Assembly: GCA_031400715.1 (NCBI GenBank)
Contig: JANNQK010000012.1
Span: forward strand, 1 to 12,685
Source: VFMC01 sp031400715
GTDB lineage: Bacteria > Actinomycetota > Acidimicrobiia > Acidimicrobiales > Ilumatobacteraceae
Reading direction: 5' to 3'
Length of the DNA stretch: 12,685 nucleotides
The notes beneath the pieces are model-generated. The model made no database searches. It was given only the letters and a program-made list of their open reading frames with translations, and was not told the origin of the DNA. The position numbers and the translations under genes are program-made. Every line of letters begins with the position of its first letter. Positions within the stretch are counted from its first letter, which is position 1. This document shows, one piece after another, positions 1 through 6,870 of this stretch.

Positions 1-478
1 GTTCGAAGGCTGCCTCGGCCCACGGTGTGACGTCGAGCTCTTCGTGCGGGCACGCGCCGGCCAGGTGACACGCCATCACGTTGCGCACGGTGTCGCCGCA
101 CGCCTCTCTGCTGGTGAGGCCCACCTTCGCGAGCTCGCGCATCAGATCGGGGACCCTGGTGAGCTCGACGTAGTGGACCTGCACGTTCTGGCGGGTGGTG
201 ATGTGGCCCCAACCCCGCGAGTACTCCTCCGACAGTCGCCCCATCAGGTCGAGCTGCTCGGGCGTGATCGTGCCGGCCGGCAGCTTGATGCGCACCATCT
301 GGTTGGTGCCACCTTGGCGCTGGCCGTAGATGCCGTTGTTGAGGCGCATCACCCGGAACACGTCTTCGGGGATCTCGCCGGCGAGGTACTGGCCGATGGC
401 GCGCTCGAAGCGTTCGATGTCGCGATGTTGCTCATCGGTCAAGTCACGTGATGACGGCACGACGGGGGCGATGCCCAT
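1..478 (-). CDS. Nitrite/sulfite reductase (siroheme, ferredoxin/CysI-like), N-terminal part, 3' end outside window
   Basis: This is the first 159 codons of a gene that continues past the left edge. The start is the ATG at 478-476, with a strong GGAGG ribosome site at 489-485, 6 nt away. The protein matches the ferredoxin-like half-domain of assimilatory siroheme reductases: RIKLPAG at residues 63-69, HITTRQNVQVHYV at 92-104, and REACGDTVRNV followed by ACHLAGACP at about 124-144. Arginines in such segments bind siroheme and the anion in this family. These enzymes carry out six-electron reduction of sulfite to sulfide or nitrite to ammonia in the cytoplasm. The Cys ligands of the [4Fe-4S]-siroheme centre would lie in the missing C-terminal half, so substrate cannot be decided here. 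It lies 164 nt downstream of the small acidic protein on the same strand, and a separate promoter is possible. Confidence 0.9.
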   Translation of the reverse strand, partial: MGIAPVVPSSRDLTDEQHRDIERFERAIGQYLAGEIPEDVFRVMRLNNGIYGQRQGGTNQMVRIKLPAGTITPEQLDLMGRLSEEYSRGWGHITTRQNVQVHYVELTRVPDLMRELAKVGLTSREACGDTVRNVMACHLAGACPHEELDVTPWAEAAFE

Positions 479-484
479 GGGAGA

Positions 485-489
485 CCTCC
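485..489 (-). promoter_or_regulatory. Ribosome binding site of the nitrite/sulfite reductase gene
   Basis: GGAGG on the minus strand lies 6 nt before the ATG at 478. It is one of the strongest ribosome sites in the window and fixes this start, which also agrees with the point where the recognisable domain begins. Confidence 0.7.
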
Positions 490-519
490 AGGGAGAACGG
501 CGGGTCGATCGATGCCGAC

Positions 520-550
520 GTTGACGACAAAGATGATCGGCTCGGTCAAC
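520..550. promoter_or_regulatory. Candidate operator: inverted repeat GTTGAC-N19-GTCAAC
   Basis: Two perfect 6-bp arms (520-525 and 545-550) form an inverted repeat about 40 nt upstream of the reductase start. The spacing of about 2.4 helical turns between arm centres could suit a dimeric regulator. A 6-bp inverted repeat can arise by chance, no -35/-10 pair is convincing next to it (a TATTGT at 554-549 is the best -10-like string), and no known regulator consensus was recognised. Confidence 0.2.
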
Positions 551-615
551 AATACACGCCCACGACGGCGAACGACAGGCGAATGCGCATGGACGCCGGG
601 GGACCGGTGGTGCCC

Positions 616-632
616 GCTCGTCCGAGTCGAGC
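616..632 (-). terminator. Weak hairpin after the 85-aa gene (possible terminator)
   Basis: A 5-bp stem GCTCG/CGAGC with a 7-nt loop begins 10 nt after the stop of the small acidic protein. There is no U-run after it, so it is at best a weak terminator and may be chance in GC-rich DNA. Confidence 0.15.
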
Positions 633-642
633 AACATCGCGA

Positions 643-900
643 TCAGGGGCCCGGGTCTTCGCCGATCTCGCGCATGGCGTCGCGCAGCGCCAGACGGAGA
701 CGGCGGGCGTGCTCTCCGGTCATGTGGGCGATCAGGCCCTCGCCCGGTGAGCCGACCTCTTCGAGGGTCAGTACCACTCGGGGCTCGGCGTCGTCGTAGT
801 CGTCGCTGATCGCGACCGCCCATGACAGTTGTTGCAACTCGTCGTCGCTCTCGGGAAGGTCGTCGGCGGTGAAGGGGTAGTCGTCGATGGAGCGGCGCAT
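643..900 (-). CDS. Small acidic protein of unknown function (85 aa)
   Basis: An 85-residue protein from ATG 900-898 to TGA 645-643, 43 nt downstream of guaB on the same strand. No family was recognised. The N-terminal half is strongly acidic (IDDYPFTADDLPESDDE, then ISDDYDDAEP). A hydrophobic beta-like stretch VVLTLEEVG follows at about residues 42-50, and an amphipathic basic helix EHARRLRLALRDAMREIGE at about 63-81. There is no signal peptide, membrane segment or Cys/His cluster. Codon choice resembles the neighbours and the sequence looks like a folded soluble protein rather than an antisense shadow. The start has no clear Shine-Dalgarno, so it could be read through from guaB. Co-transcription with guaB or a link to the reductase is possible but unproven. 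Confidence 0.7.
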   Translation of the reverse strand: MRRSIDDYPFTADDLPESDDELQQLSWAVAISDDYDDAEPRVVLTLEEVGSPGEGLIAHMTGEHARRLRLALRDAMREIGEDPGP

Positions 901-943
901 CGGTTCAGCCTGGCAGACGGGGTCGACTGCGCCACCGGCGCGG

Positions 944-2434
944 TCACATGCGCTGGTAGTTCGGGGCTTCCTTGGTGATCGTCACGTCGTGCGGGTGGCT
1001 CTCGTTGCGGCCTGCCGTGGTGACCCTCATGAATCGTGCACCGCTGCGGAGCGCATCGAGCGTGCCGGCGCCGGCATATCCCATACCGCTGCGGAGGCCT
1101 CCGGCCAACTGGTAGACGACGTCGCCGAGCGTGCCGGCGTAGGCGACGCGGCCCTCCACACCTTCGGGCACCAGTTTCCGGGTCGCAGCACCGACTGCCG
1201 ACTGGCCCGACGCGTAGCGATCGGCGCCCAGACCTTGCATCGCGCCCATCGACCCCATGCCGCGGTACGTCTTGTATCGGCGGCCCTCCATCAACTCCAT
1301 CTCGCCCGGGCTCTCGTCGGTGCCCGCCAACAGCGAACCGAGCATCACCGTCGACGCACCGGCAGCGATCGCCTTCACGATGTCGCCGGAGTACGTGACG
1401 CCGCCGTCGGCGATGACGGGGATGTCGAGTTGCTGGGCGCGGCGCGACGTGAACCAGATCGCCGAGAGCTGGGGCATGCCTGCTCCGCTGACGACGCGAG
1501 TGGTGCAGATCGAGCCTGCGCCGACGCCGACCTTCACCGCGTCCGCACCTGCGGCGTGGAGCGCCTCGACGCCTTCCTCGGTGACGACGTTGCCGGCGAC
1601 GACGGCGAGGTTCGGCCAGTTCGACTTGATCCGCTCGATCGCCTTCACCACACCGGCGGAATGGCCGTGCGCGGTGTCGATCGCAATGGCGTCGACGGCC
1701 ATCGCGTTCAGCGCGTCGACTCGATCCTCGAGGTCGGCGCCGACCCCCACTGCCGCTGCGCAGCGCAGGCGACCGGCACCATCGCGGGTGGCGTTCGGGA
1801 AGTCCTGACGCTTCTGGATGTCCTTCACCGTGATCAGACCACGGAGGAAGCCGTCGGCGTCGACGAGCGGCAACTTCTCGATGCGGTACTTCTGCAGCAC
1901 CTGCTTGGCCTGCTCGAGTGTCGTGCCCACCTCGGCGGTCACGAGGCCGTCGCTGGTCATGAAGTCGCGGACGGGTCGGTCGTAGTCGGCCGGTTCGCAG
2001 AAGCGGATGTCGCGGTTGGTGAGGATGCCGACGAGGCGGCCCGCGTCATCGATGATCGGCACACCGCTGAACCTGAACCGGTTCATCAGCGCCTCGGCAT
2101 CATGCAGGGTTGCTTCGGCGTGGAGGGTGACCGGGTCGGTGATCATCCCGCTCTGGCTGCGCTTCACCTTCTGCACCTCGGCTGCCTGATCGGCGATCGA
2201 GAGGTTGCGGTGGATCGTGCCGATGCCGCCTTCGCGGGCGATCGCGATGGCCATGCGCGCCTCGGTGACCTTGTCCATCGCGGCGGAGACCAGCGGAACC
2301 GCGAGTTCGATGTCGGCGGCGAACCGAGCCGTCGTGTCGACCGAGTCGGGAAGCACGTTGCTGTAGCCCGGGACGACGACGACGTCGTCGAAGGTGAGCG
2401 CTTCGAAGCGGTCGAAGAGTTGGTCGTTGCTCAT
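944..2434 (-). CDS. guaB: IMP dehydrogenase GuaB
   Basis: A 496-residue enzyme converting IMP to XMP with NAD+, the committed step to GMP. It has the family's normal length and layout: a TIM barrel interrupted by two CBS domains at about residues 95-207 (ending ITVKDIQKRQ). The catalytic loop GSICTTR carries the nucleophile Cys310. IADGG is at 341-345, the flap YKTYRGMGSMGAM at 387-399, DRY at 405-407, and KLVPEGVEGRV-type plus GGLRSGMGYAGA segments complete the site. The loop before the Cys reads GVGAGSIC where the usual form is GxGPGSIC (Ala306 for Pro). The ATG at 2434 has AAGGAG 8 nt upstream inside a purine-rich leader. It follows purN by 74 nt, so it is probably co-expressed with the purine genes, possibly with its own control from the repeat-bearing gap. 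Confidence 0.97.
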   Translation of the reverse strand: MSNDQLFDRFEALTFDDVVVVPGYSNVLPDSVDTTARFAADIELAVPLVSAAMDKVTEARMAIAIAREGGIGTIHRNLSIADQAAEVQKVKRSQSGMITDPVTLHAEATLHDAEALMNRFRFSGVPIIDDAGRLVGILTNRDIRFCEPADYDRPVRDFMTSDGLVTAEVGTTLEQAKQVLQKYRIEKLPLVDADGFLRGLITVKDIQKRQDFPNATRDGAGRLRCAAAVGVGADLEDRVDALNAMAVDAIAIDTAHGHSAGVVKAIERIKSNWPNLAVVAGNVVTEEGVEALHAAGADAVKVGVGAGSICTTRVVSGAGMPQLSAIWFTSRRAQQLDIPVIADGGVTYSGDIVKAIAAGASTVMLGSLLAGTDESPGEMELMEGRRYKTYRGMGSMGAMQGLGADRYASGQSAVGAATRKLVPEGVEGRVAYAGTLGDVVYQLAGGLRSGMGYAGAGTLDALRSGARFMRVTTAGRNESHPHDVTITKEAPNYQRM

Positions 2435-2442
2435 TCGTGGTT

Positions 2443-2448
2443 CTCCTT
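2443..2448 (-). promoter_or_regulatory. Ribosome binding site of guaB in a polypurine leader
   Basis: AAGGAG lies 8 nt before the guaB ATG. It sits inside a run of about 20 almost pure A/G bases (minus strand, about 2462-2443), which is unusual in this GC-rich DNA and would keep the start region unstructured. This suggests strong independent initiation for guaB. Confidence 0.7.
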
Positions 2449-2462
2449 CTTCTTCTCTTCTT

Positions 2463-2514
2463 GTCGTCAGGTGCAGTTCGTCAGGCGCAGTTCGTCAGGC
2501 GCAGTTCGTCAGGT
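2463..2514 (+). repeat. 14-bp tandem repeat between purN and guaB (3 full copies plus a partial)
   Basis: GCAGTTCGTCAGGC is repeated at 2473-2486, 2487-2500 and 2501-2514 (last base T in the third copy), preceded by a partial, diverged copy at 2463-2472. On the minus strand each unit carries a TGA. Because 14 is not a multiple of 3, the stops at 2511-2509, 2497-2495 and 2483-2481 fall in all three frames; a fourth is at 2469-2467. The first of these is the purN stop codon. The repeat fills most of the gap before the guaB leader. Confidence 0.9.
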
Positions 2515-3153
2515 GCGGGGAGTGGTGGACGCTGCCGCGTGGGTCTGCGCCCGTCGTCGGGTGCACCGGGCGGCGAGCGTGCTGATCACGAGTCGGTGCT
2601 CTGCGGCGTGCATTCGGGAGGTGAACGACTCGAGCGTGTCGTGTGGATCGAGTTCGACGGCGACGGTCGACAGCACGGGGCCCGCGTCGACGCCTTCGTC
2701 GGGCACGAGGTGCACCATCGCACCCGATGCGCTGCGGGTGCCGGCGAGGTGTTCGGCGAAGGCGCGCTCGATCGCTCCGATCCCAGGAAGCTCTCCGGGC
2801 AGCGCCGGGTGGAGGTTGATCACCATGCCCGGGAACCAGCCGAGGAAGCTCATCGTGAGGATCCGCATCCATCCGAGCAGCACCACGTCGTCGGGCGAGA
2901 AGCCGGTCACCACGTCGGCCAGACGGGCGTCGTAGTCGCTCCGGTTCTCACCTGGTCGGCGTCCCACGTGAACGGCGGGCACCCCTGCCGTATCGGCGCG
3001 GGCGAGCGCTCCGGCGTCGGCCCGGTCGCTCACGACTGCTGCGACGACCGCACCGATGGTGCCGTCGGCACACGCATCGAGGACCGCCTGAACGTTGGTT
3101 CCGTTGCCCGATGCCATCAGCACGAGGCGAGGCAAGCGATCGAACGACTCCAT
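2509..3153 (-). CDS. purN: Phosphoribosylglycinamide formyltransferase PurN (GART)
   Basis: A 214-residue enzyme, normal for the family, that transfers a formyl group from 10-formyl-THF to GAR, the third step of purine synthesis. The phosphate-binding ASGNGTN is at residues 14-20, and LLGWMRIL at 92-99. The catalytic triad positions are visible as Asn113 and His115 in INLHPALPG, and Asp156 in GVDAGPVL. The last ~16 residues are an Arg/Ala/Thr-rich tail ending in the first unit of the 14-bp repeat. The ATG at 3153 is the most upstream sensible start but has no clear Shine-Dalgarno; Met13 is too late because it would delete the first strand. It follows the purD/M gene by 73 nt, so GARS, AIRS and GART are encoded in the order of the animal GART protein. 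Confidence 0.95.
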   Translation of the reverse strand: MESFDRLPRLVLMASGNGTNVQAVLDACADGTIGAVVAAVVSDRADAGALARADTAGVPAVHVGRRPGENRSDYDARLADVVTGFSPDDVVLLGWMRILTMSFLGWFPGMVINLHPALPGELPGIGAIERAFAEHLAGTRSASGAMVHLVPDEGVDAGPVLSTVAVELDPHDTLESFTSRMHAAEHRLVISTLAARCTRRRAQTHAAASTTPRT

Positions 3154-3194
3154 GCATCGACGCTACGCACAACTCGCGCCCGCACCCCTGACCT

Positions 3195-3206
3195 TGAACG
3201 AAAAGT
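3195..3206. promoter_or_regulatory. 12-bp element upstream of purN, shared with the purL upstream region
   Basis: TGAACGAAAAGT (plus strand) recurs exactly at 11503-11514. Here it ends 41 nt before the purN start and lies within GAAC-GAAAA-GTTC (3196-3208), an imperfect inverted repeat. On the minus strand TAGCGT begins after a 29-nt gap; the purL copy has TAGCTT after the same 29 nt. It could be a regulator site or part of a promoter. No known consensus is claimed. Confidence 0.35.
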
Positions 3207-3226
3207 TCGCCCTCCCTGGCTTGGGT

Positions 3227-5413
3227 TCAGCGGTGGAGGTTGACCTGTCGGGGGCCGGCGACCAGGTCACCGATCACCCAGGTGCGCTCGCCGATCGACT
3301 CCTGCACGGTGCCGACGTGCTCGGGTGCCACGATCAGCACCATGCCGATGCCCATGTTGAGCGTGCGGTAGAGCTCGTGGTCGTCGAGGCCCGTGCACAC
3401 GCTGCGCACCAGGTCGAACAGCGGGGGCACCGGCCACGAACCGAGACGTATGTCGGCCGCTACGCCTTCGGGCAACACGCGAGGCAGGTTGTCGGGCAGC
3501 CCACCACCGGTGATGTGGGCGAGCGCCTTCACCCGCTTCGACGCCAGCGCCGGCTGCAGCAGATGGAGGTAGCTGCGGTGGGGCTCGAGCAGGGTGTCGC
3601 CGAGTGGGCGATCGAACCCGGGCGGGGTCGAGTCCATCGGCAACCAGGCGAACACCTTGCGCAACAGCGAGTACCCGTTGGTGTGCGGCCCGTTCGATGC
3701 CACACCGATCAGCACGTCACCGGCCGCCACGTCAGCCGTGGGCAGCAGATCGGCTCGCTCGACGAGACCCACCAGCGTGCCGGCGATGTCGAAGGCGCCT
3801 TCGGCGTACACCCCTGGCATCTCGGCGGTCTCGCCCCCGAGCAGCACGCAGCCGCTCGCCTCGCATGCAAGGGCCATGCCGGTGACCACCTCGGCCACAT
3901 GAGCCGCGTTCAGCTTGCTCGACGCGACGTAGTCGAGGAAGAACAGCGGCGAGGCACCCTGCACCAGCACGTCGTCGATGCAGTGGTTCACGATGTCCAT
4001 GCCGACACCGCGGTACTTGCCGAGGCGAGCGGCGAGCTCGACCTTGGTGCCCACACCGTCGGTGCTGGCCACCAGCACGGGGTCGTCCATCGCCTTGATC
4101 GCCGCGCCGCTGAACGCGCCACCGAAGCTGCCCACTCCGGCGAGTACGGCGGGGGTGTGCGTGCGCTCCACCGCAGCCTTCATGCCGTCGATCGCACGGG
4201 CGCCTTCGTCGATGTCGACTCCCGCAGCGGCGTACGAGCTCAGCGAAGCGGCGACGGCTCGCCAGCCGATGTCCCTGCGCACCTGCATGCCCGCGAAGGC
4301 GATGGTCGCCATGCGGGCATACGCCGCATCGCGTGCAGCAGCGAGGTCGGGGCCGAGCCCGGTGGTCGACAGGACGCGACCTCCCGACACCTTGGTCCCG
4401 TCGGCATCGGTCGAGGCGCCGGCGAGGAAGACGAGGGCATCGGCCGACGACTCGTCGAGGCCGCTGATGATCCCACCGGTGATCGGAGCCTCCGGGTAGC
4501 CGGGCGCGGCGGCGACGACGGCGCACGCGACGCCGGGCCGGATGACGATGTCGACGGTGTCGAGACGGCCGTGGCAGCAGGCGAGCGCGATCTCGGCCAG
4601 GTCGGACTCGAGCAGCGGGAGCACGGCCTGCGTCTCGGGGTCACCGAATCGGCAGTTGAACTCGAGCAGCTTCGGTCCGTCGGCGGTGAGCATCAGCCCG
4701 GCATACAGCACGCCGACGTACGGCTGACCCTTCGCCGCGAAGTGGTCGATCACCGGTTGCACGAACTGCTTGGTGAGCTCGTCGGCGTCGTAGGGAATGG
4801 GAGCCGGAGCGTAGGCCCCCATGCCACCGGTGTTGGGCCCGTTGTCGCCTTCGAAGATGCGCTTGTGGTCCTGCGCGATCGGCAGGGGCTTGGCGGTCCG
4901 CCCGTCGCACAGGACGAGCAGGCTGCACTCGGGCCCGCTGAGGCGTTCCTCGAGAACGATCGGGCCTTGCGCGGCGAGAGCACGGATCGCGGCGTCGGTC
5001 TCGGCGGGTGTGTCGGGCACGATCACGCCCTTGCCAGCGGCGAGTCCATCGAGCTTCACGACGACGGGCGCCTCGATCGACCGCCACCACTTGATCGCAT
5101 CGTGATGATCATCGCTGCGGTAGAACCGCGGCGAGGGCAGGCCCAGTTGCTGTGCGAGCGCGCGGGTGTAGCCCTTCGAGCTCTCGAGCTTCACCAGCGA
5201 AGACGTGGGACCGAAGCAGGGCACGCCCGCGGCTGCGCACGCATCGGCCGTGCCGGCCACGAGTGCCGACTCCGGGCCGACGATCACCAGGTCGACATCT
5301 CCATGTGCTGCAGCATCGAATGCCGTCGCCACGATCGCCTGGTGTCCATGCTGCTCGCACGCCCACACGATCGCGGCCTCGCGACCGCCCGACCCCACCA
5401 CGAGCACGCGCAT
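3227..5413 (-). CDS. purD/purM: Bifunctional PurD-PurM fusion: GAR synthetase (GARS) plus AIR synthetase (AIRS)
   Basis: One uninterrupted 728-codon frame encodes two purine enzymes. Residues 1 to about 385 are PurD, which ligates glycine to phosphoribosylamine with ATP. Visible are GSGGRE at 7-12, IVGPE at 44-48, VKLDGLAAGKGV at 119-130, AQDHKRIFEGDNGPNTGGMG at 180-199, EFNCRFGDPETQ at 251-262, and the C-terminal SGGRVL and DIGWRAV ending near 387. Residues from about 390 are PurM, which closes the imidazole ring of FGAM. Visible are YAAAGVDIDEG at 394-404, STDGVGTK at 450-457, LGGETAEMPGVY at 525-536, SNGPHTNGYSLLRK at 573-586, and AHITGGGLPDNLPRVLP at 632-648. There is almost no linker (junction near base 4250). 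The PurD part is compact: IVGPE falls about 25 residues earlier than in E. coli PurD, the PGNAG-type loop is absent, and GGREHA reads GGREAA. Start ATG overlaps the purF stop (TGATG), with AAGGGG 10 nt upstream. Confidence 0.97.
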   Translation of the reverse strand: MRVLVVGSGGREAAIVWACEQHGHQAIVATAFDAAAHGDVDLVIVGPESALVAGTADACAAAGVPCFGPTSSLVKLESSKGYTRALAQQLGLPSPRFYRSDDHHDAIKWWRSIEAPVVVKLDGLAAGKGVIVPDTPAETDAAIRALAAQGPIVLEERLSGPECSLLVLCDGRTAKPLPIAQDHKRIFEGDNGPNTGGMGAYAPAPIPYDADELTKQFVQPVIDHFAAKGQPYVGVLYAGLMLTADGPKLLEFNCRFGDPETQAVLPLLESDLAEIALACCHGRLDTVDIVIRPGVACAVVAAAPGYPEAPITGGIISGLDESSADALVFLAGASTDADGTKVSGGRVLSTTGLGPDLAAARDAAYARMATIAFAGMQVRRDIGWRAVAASLSSYAAAGVDIDEGARAIDGMKAAVERTHTPAVLAGVGSFGGAFSGAAIKAMDDPVLVASTDGVGTKVELAARLGKYRGVGMDIVNHCIDDVLVQGASPLFFLDYVASSKLNAAHVAEVVTGMALACEASGCVLLGGETAEMPGVYAEGAFDIAGTLVGLVERADLLPTADVAAGDVLIGVASNGPHTNGYSLLRKVFAWLPMDSTPPGFDRPLGDTLLEPHRSYLHLLQPALASKRVKALAHITGGGLPDNLPRVLPEGVAADIRLGSWPVPPLFDLVRSVCTGLDDHELYRTLNMGIGMVLIVAPEHVGTVQESIGERTWVIGDLVAGPRQVNLHR

Positions 5414-6870
5414 CAGGCGAGCACCCCTTCGAAGCCGAGCTTGGGCTGGGCCTGACTGACTTCGATGGGGTAGTTGCCGGTGAAGCAGCCGTTGCAGTAG
5501 CCACCCGACTCGTCGCCGGCGATGGCTCGCATCATCCCGTCGAGCGACAGGAATCCGAGGGAGTCGGCGCCGATGTGGAGGCGCATCTCCTCGACGTTCA
5601 ACCGCGCCGCCATCAGATCGTCGTCATGGCCCATGTCGACCCCGAAGTGGCATGCATGGGTGATCGGCGGGCACGTGATCAACAGGTGCACCTCGGTGGC
5701 CCCTGCGTCGCGGATCATCTTCACCAGCGGACCGGCCGTGGTGCCACGCACCAAGGAGTCATCGATCATCACCACCCGCTTGCCGACGAGGTTCTCGCTG
5801 AGCGCGTTGAACTTCAACGCCACCCCCCGCTCCCGAAGGTCTTGGGTGGGTTCGATGAACGTTCGTCCGATGTATCGATTCTTGATCAACCCGTCGTTGT
5901 GCGGGATGCCACTCGCCCGGCTGTATCCGATGGCTGCCGGTACGGACGAGTCGGGCACCGGGATCACCACATCTGCGGCGACGAGGTGCTCCACGGCGAG
6001 CTCCTCGCCGAGGCGTTGACGCACGTGGTGCATGTTCTTGCCCGCCCACACGCTGTCGGGCCGGCTGAAGTACACGAACTCGAACGTGCAGCGGGCAGCA
6101 GCCGTGGCCGGCGCGAGCGCGTTGCGACGGTGCAACTCGGCCCCGCGGAGCGTGACGATCTCGCCTGGCTTCACCTCGTCGATCTCGACGCACCCGAGCG
6201 TGTTCAGCGCGCACGTCTCCGACGCGACGGCGTACCCGCCATGGGGGAGCCGGCCCACGCTCATCGGACGGAAGCCCCACGGATCGCGCACGGCGATCAC
6301 GCGTTCGTTCACCAGCACCACCAGCGAGTACGCACCCTTCCACGCCGGCAGTGTGCGCTCGAGACGCTCTTCCCACGTGCTGCCGCCGGCCGCAGCGAGC
6401 ATGAGGGTGAGCACCTCGGTGTCGCTGGTGGCCGTCAGTCCGAAGCCCCGGTTGAGCAGCTCGTCGCGCAGGGCGGGAGCGTTGACGAGGTTGCCGTTGT
6501 GGGCCACGGCGAGTGGACCATGCATCGTCTCGACGAGGAACGGCTGGATGTTGCGCAGTGCGTTCGCTCCGGTGGTGCTGTAGCGGGTGTGGCCGATCGA
6601 GTGGTACCCGGTGAGGGGCGCCATCGACTCCGGAGTGAACACGCTGTTCACCAGACCCGAGTCCTTGTGCAGGCGCACCCTGTTCCCGTCGCTCACCGCG
6701 ATGCCGGCAGCTTCCTGGCCGCGGTGTTGCAGGGCGAACAGACCGAAGAACGTGAGCTGCGCGACACCCTCGCCGTGGGGGGTGCTCACACCGAAGACGC
6801 CACACTCCTCGCGAGGTCGGTCGTCGACGAACGGGGTGTGGTCGGTGGCGACCGGGATGCTGCGCGTCAT
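5413..6870 (-). CDS. purF: Amidophosphoribosyltransferase PurF (propeptide, Fe-S type)
   Basis: A 485-residue enzyme catalysing the first committed step, PRPP plus glutamine to phosphoribosylamine, and normally feedback-inhibited by purine nucleotides. A 22-residue leader precedes CGVFGV, so the N-terminal nucleophile is Cys23 after propeptide removal, as in the Bacillus-type class. Glutaminase motifs include LQHRGQEAAG at 47-56, HTRYSTTG at 94-101 and AHNGNLVN at 123-130. The PRPP loop VVMIDDSLVRGTT is at 366-378. Four Cys at the family's 4Fe-4S positions are present: Cys261 (CTFEFVYFSRPDS), Cys407 (PPITHAC), Cys459 and Cys462 (YCNGC). ATG 6870 has GAGG 7 nt upstream and overlaps the purC stop by 4 nt (ATGA); the stop overlaps purD/M by 1 nt. 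Product phosphoribosylamine is unstable, so coupling to the adjacent PurD is sensible. Confidence 0.97.
   Translation of the reverse strand: MTRSIPVATDHTPFVDDRPREECGVFGVSTPHGEGVAQLTFFGLFALQHRGQEAAGIAVSDGNRVRLHKDSGLVNSVFTPESMAPLTGYHSIGHTRYSTTGANALRNIQPFLVETMHGPLAVAHNGNLVNAPALRDELLNRGFGLTATSDTEVLTLMLAAAGGSTWEERLERTLPAWKGAYSLVVLVNERVIAVRDPWGFRPMSVGRLPHGGYAVASETCALNTLGCVEIDEVKPGEIVTLRGAELHRRNALAPATAAARCTFEFVYFSRPDSVWAGKNMHHVRQRLGEELAVEHLVAADVVIPVPDSSVPAAIGYSRASGIPHNDGLIKNRYIGRTFIEPTQDLRERGVALKFNALSENLVGKRVVMIDDSLVRGTTAGPLVKMIRDAGATEVHLLITCPPITHACHFGVDMGHDDDLMAARLNVEEMRLHIGADSLGFLSLDGMMRAIAGDESGGYCNGCFTGNYPIEVSQAQPKLGFEGVLA

Noticed and set aside
2463..2514. 14-bp repeat as a CRISPR array or riboswitch
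   Set aside because: Units abut with no spacers, and no fold resembling a purine or guanine riboswitch could be drawn in 2435-2508.
887..2935. 682-codon open frame on the plus strand over guaB and purN
   Set aside because: Antisense shadow of guaB/purN caused by high GC; the translation is rich in Arg, His, Asp and Val with no domain, while the minus strand gives clear IMP dehydrogenase and PurN.
3154..3226. A PurD-PurM-PurN triple fusion
   Set aside because: The PurM frame ends in a stop at 3227-3229 and 73 non-coding nt separate it from the purN ATG; purN is a separate cistron.
3095..5455. 786-codon open frame on the plus strand over purD/M
   Set aside because: Antisense shadow; low-complexity R/H/D/G-rich composition and no motif. 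The opposite strand encodes both enzymes without gaps.
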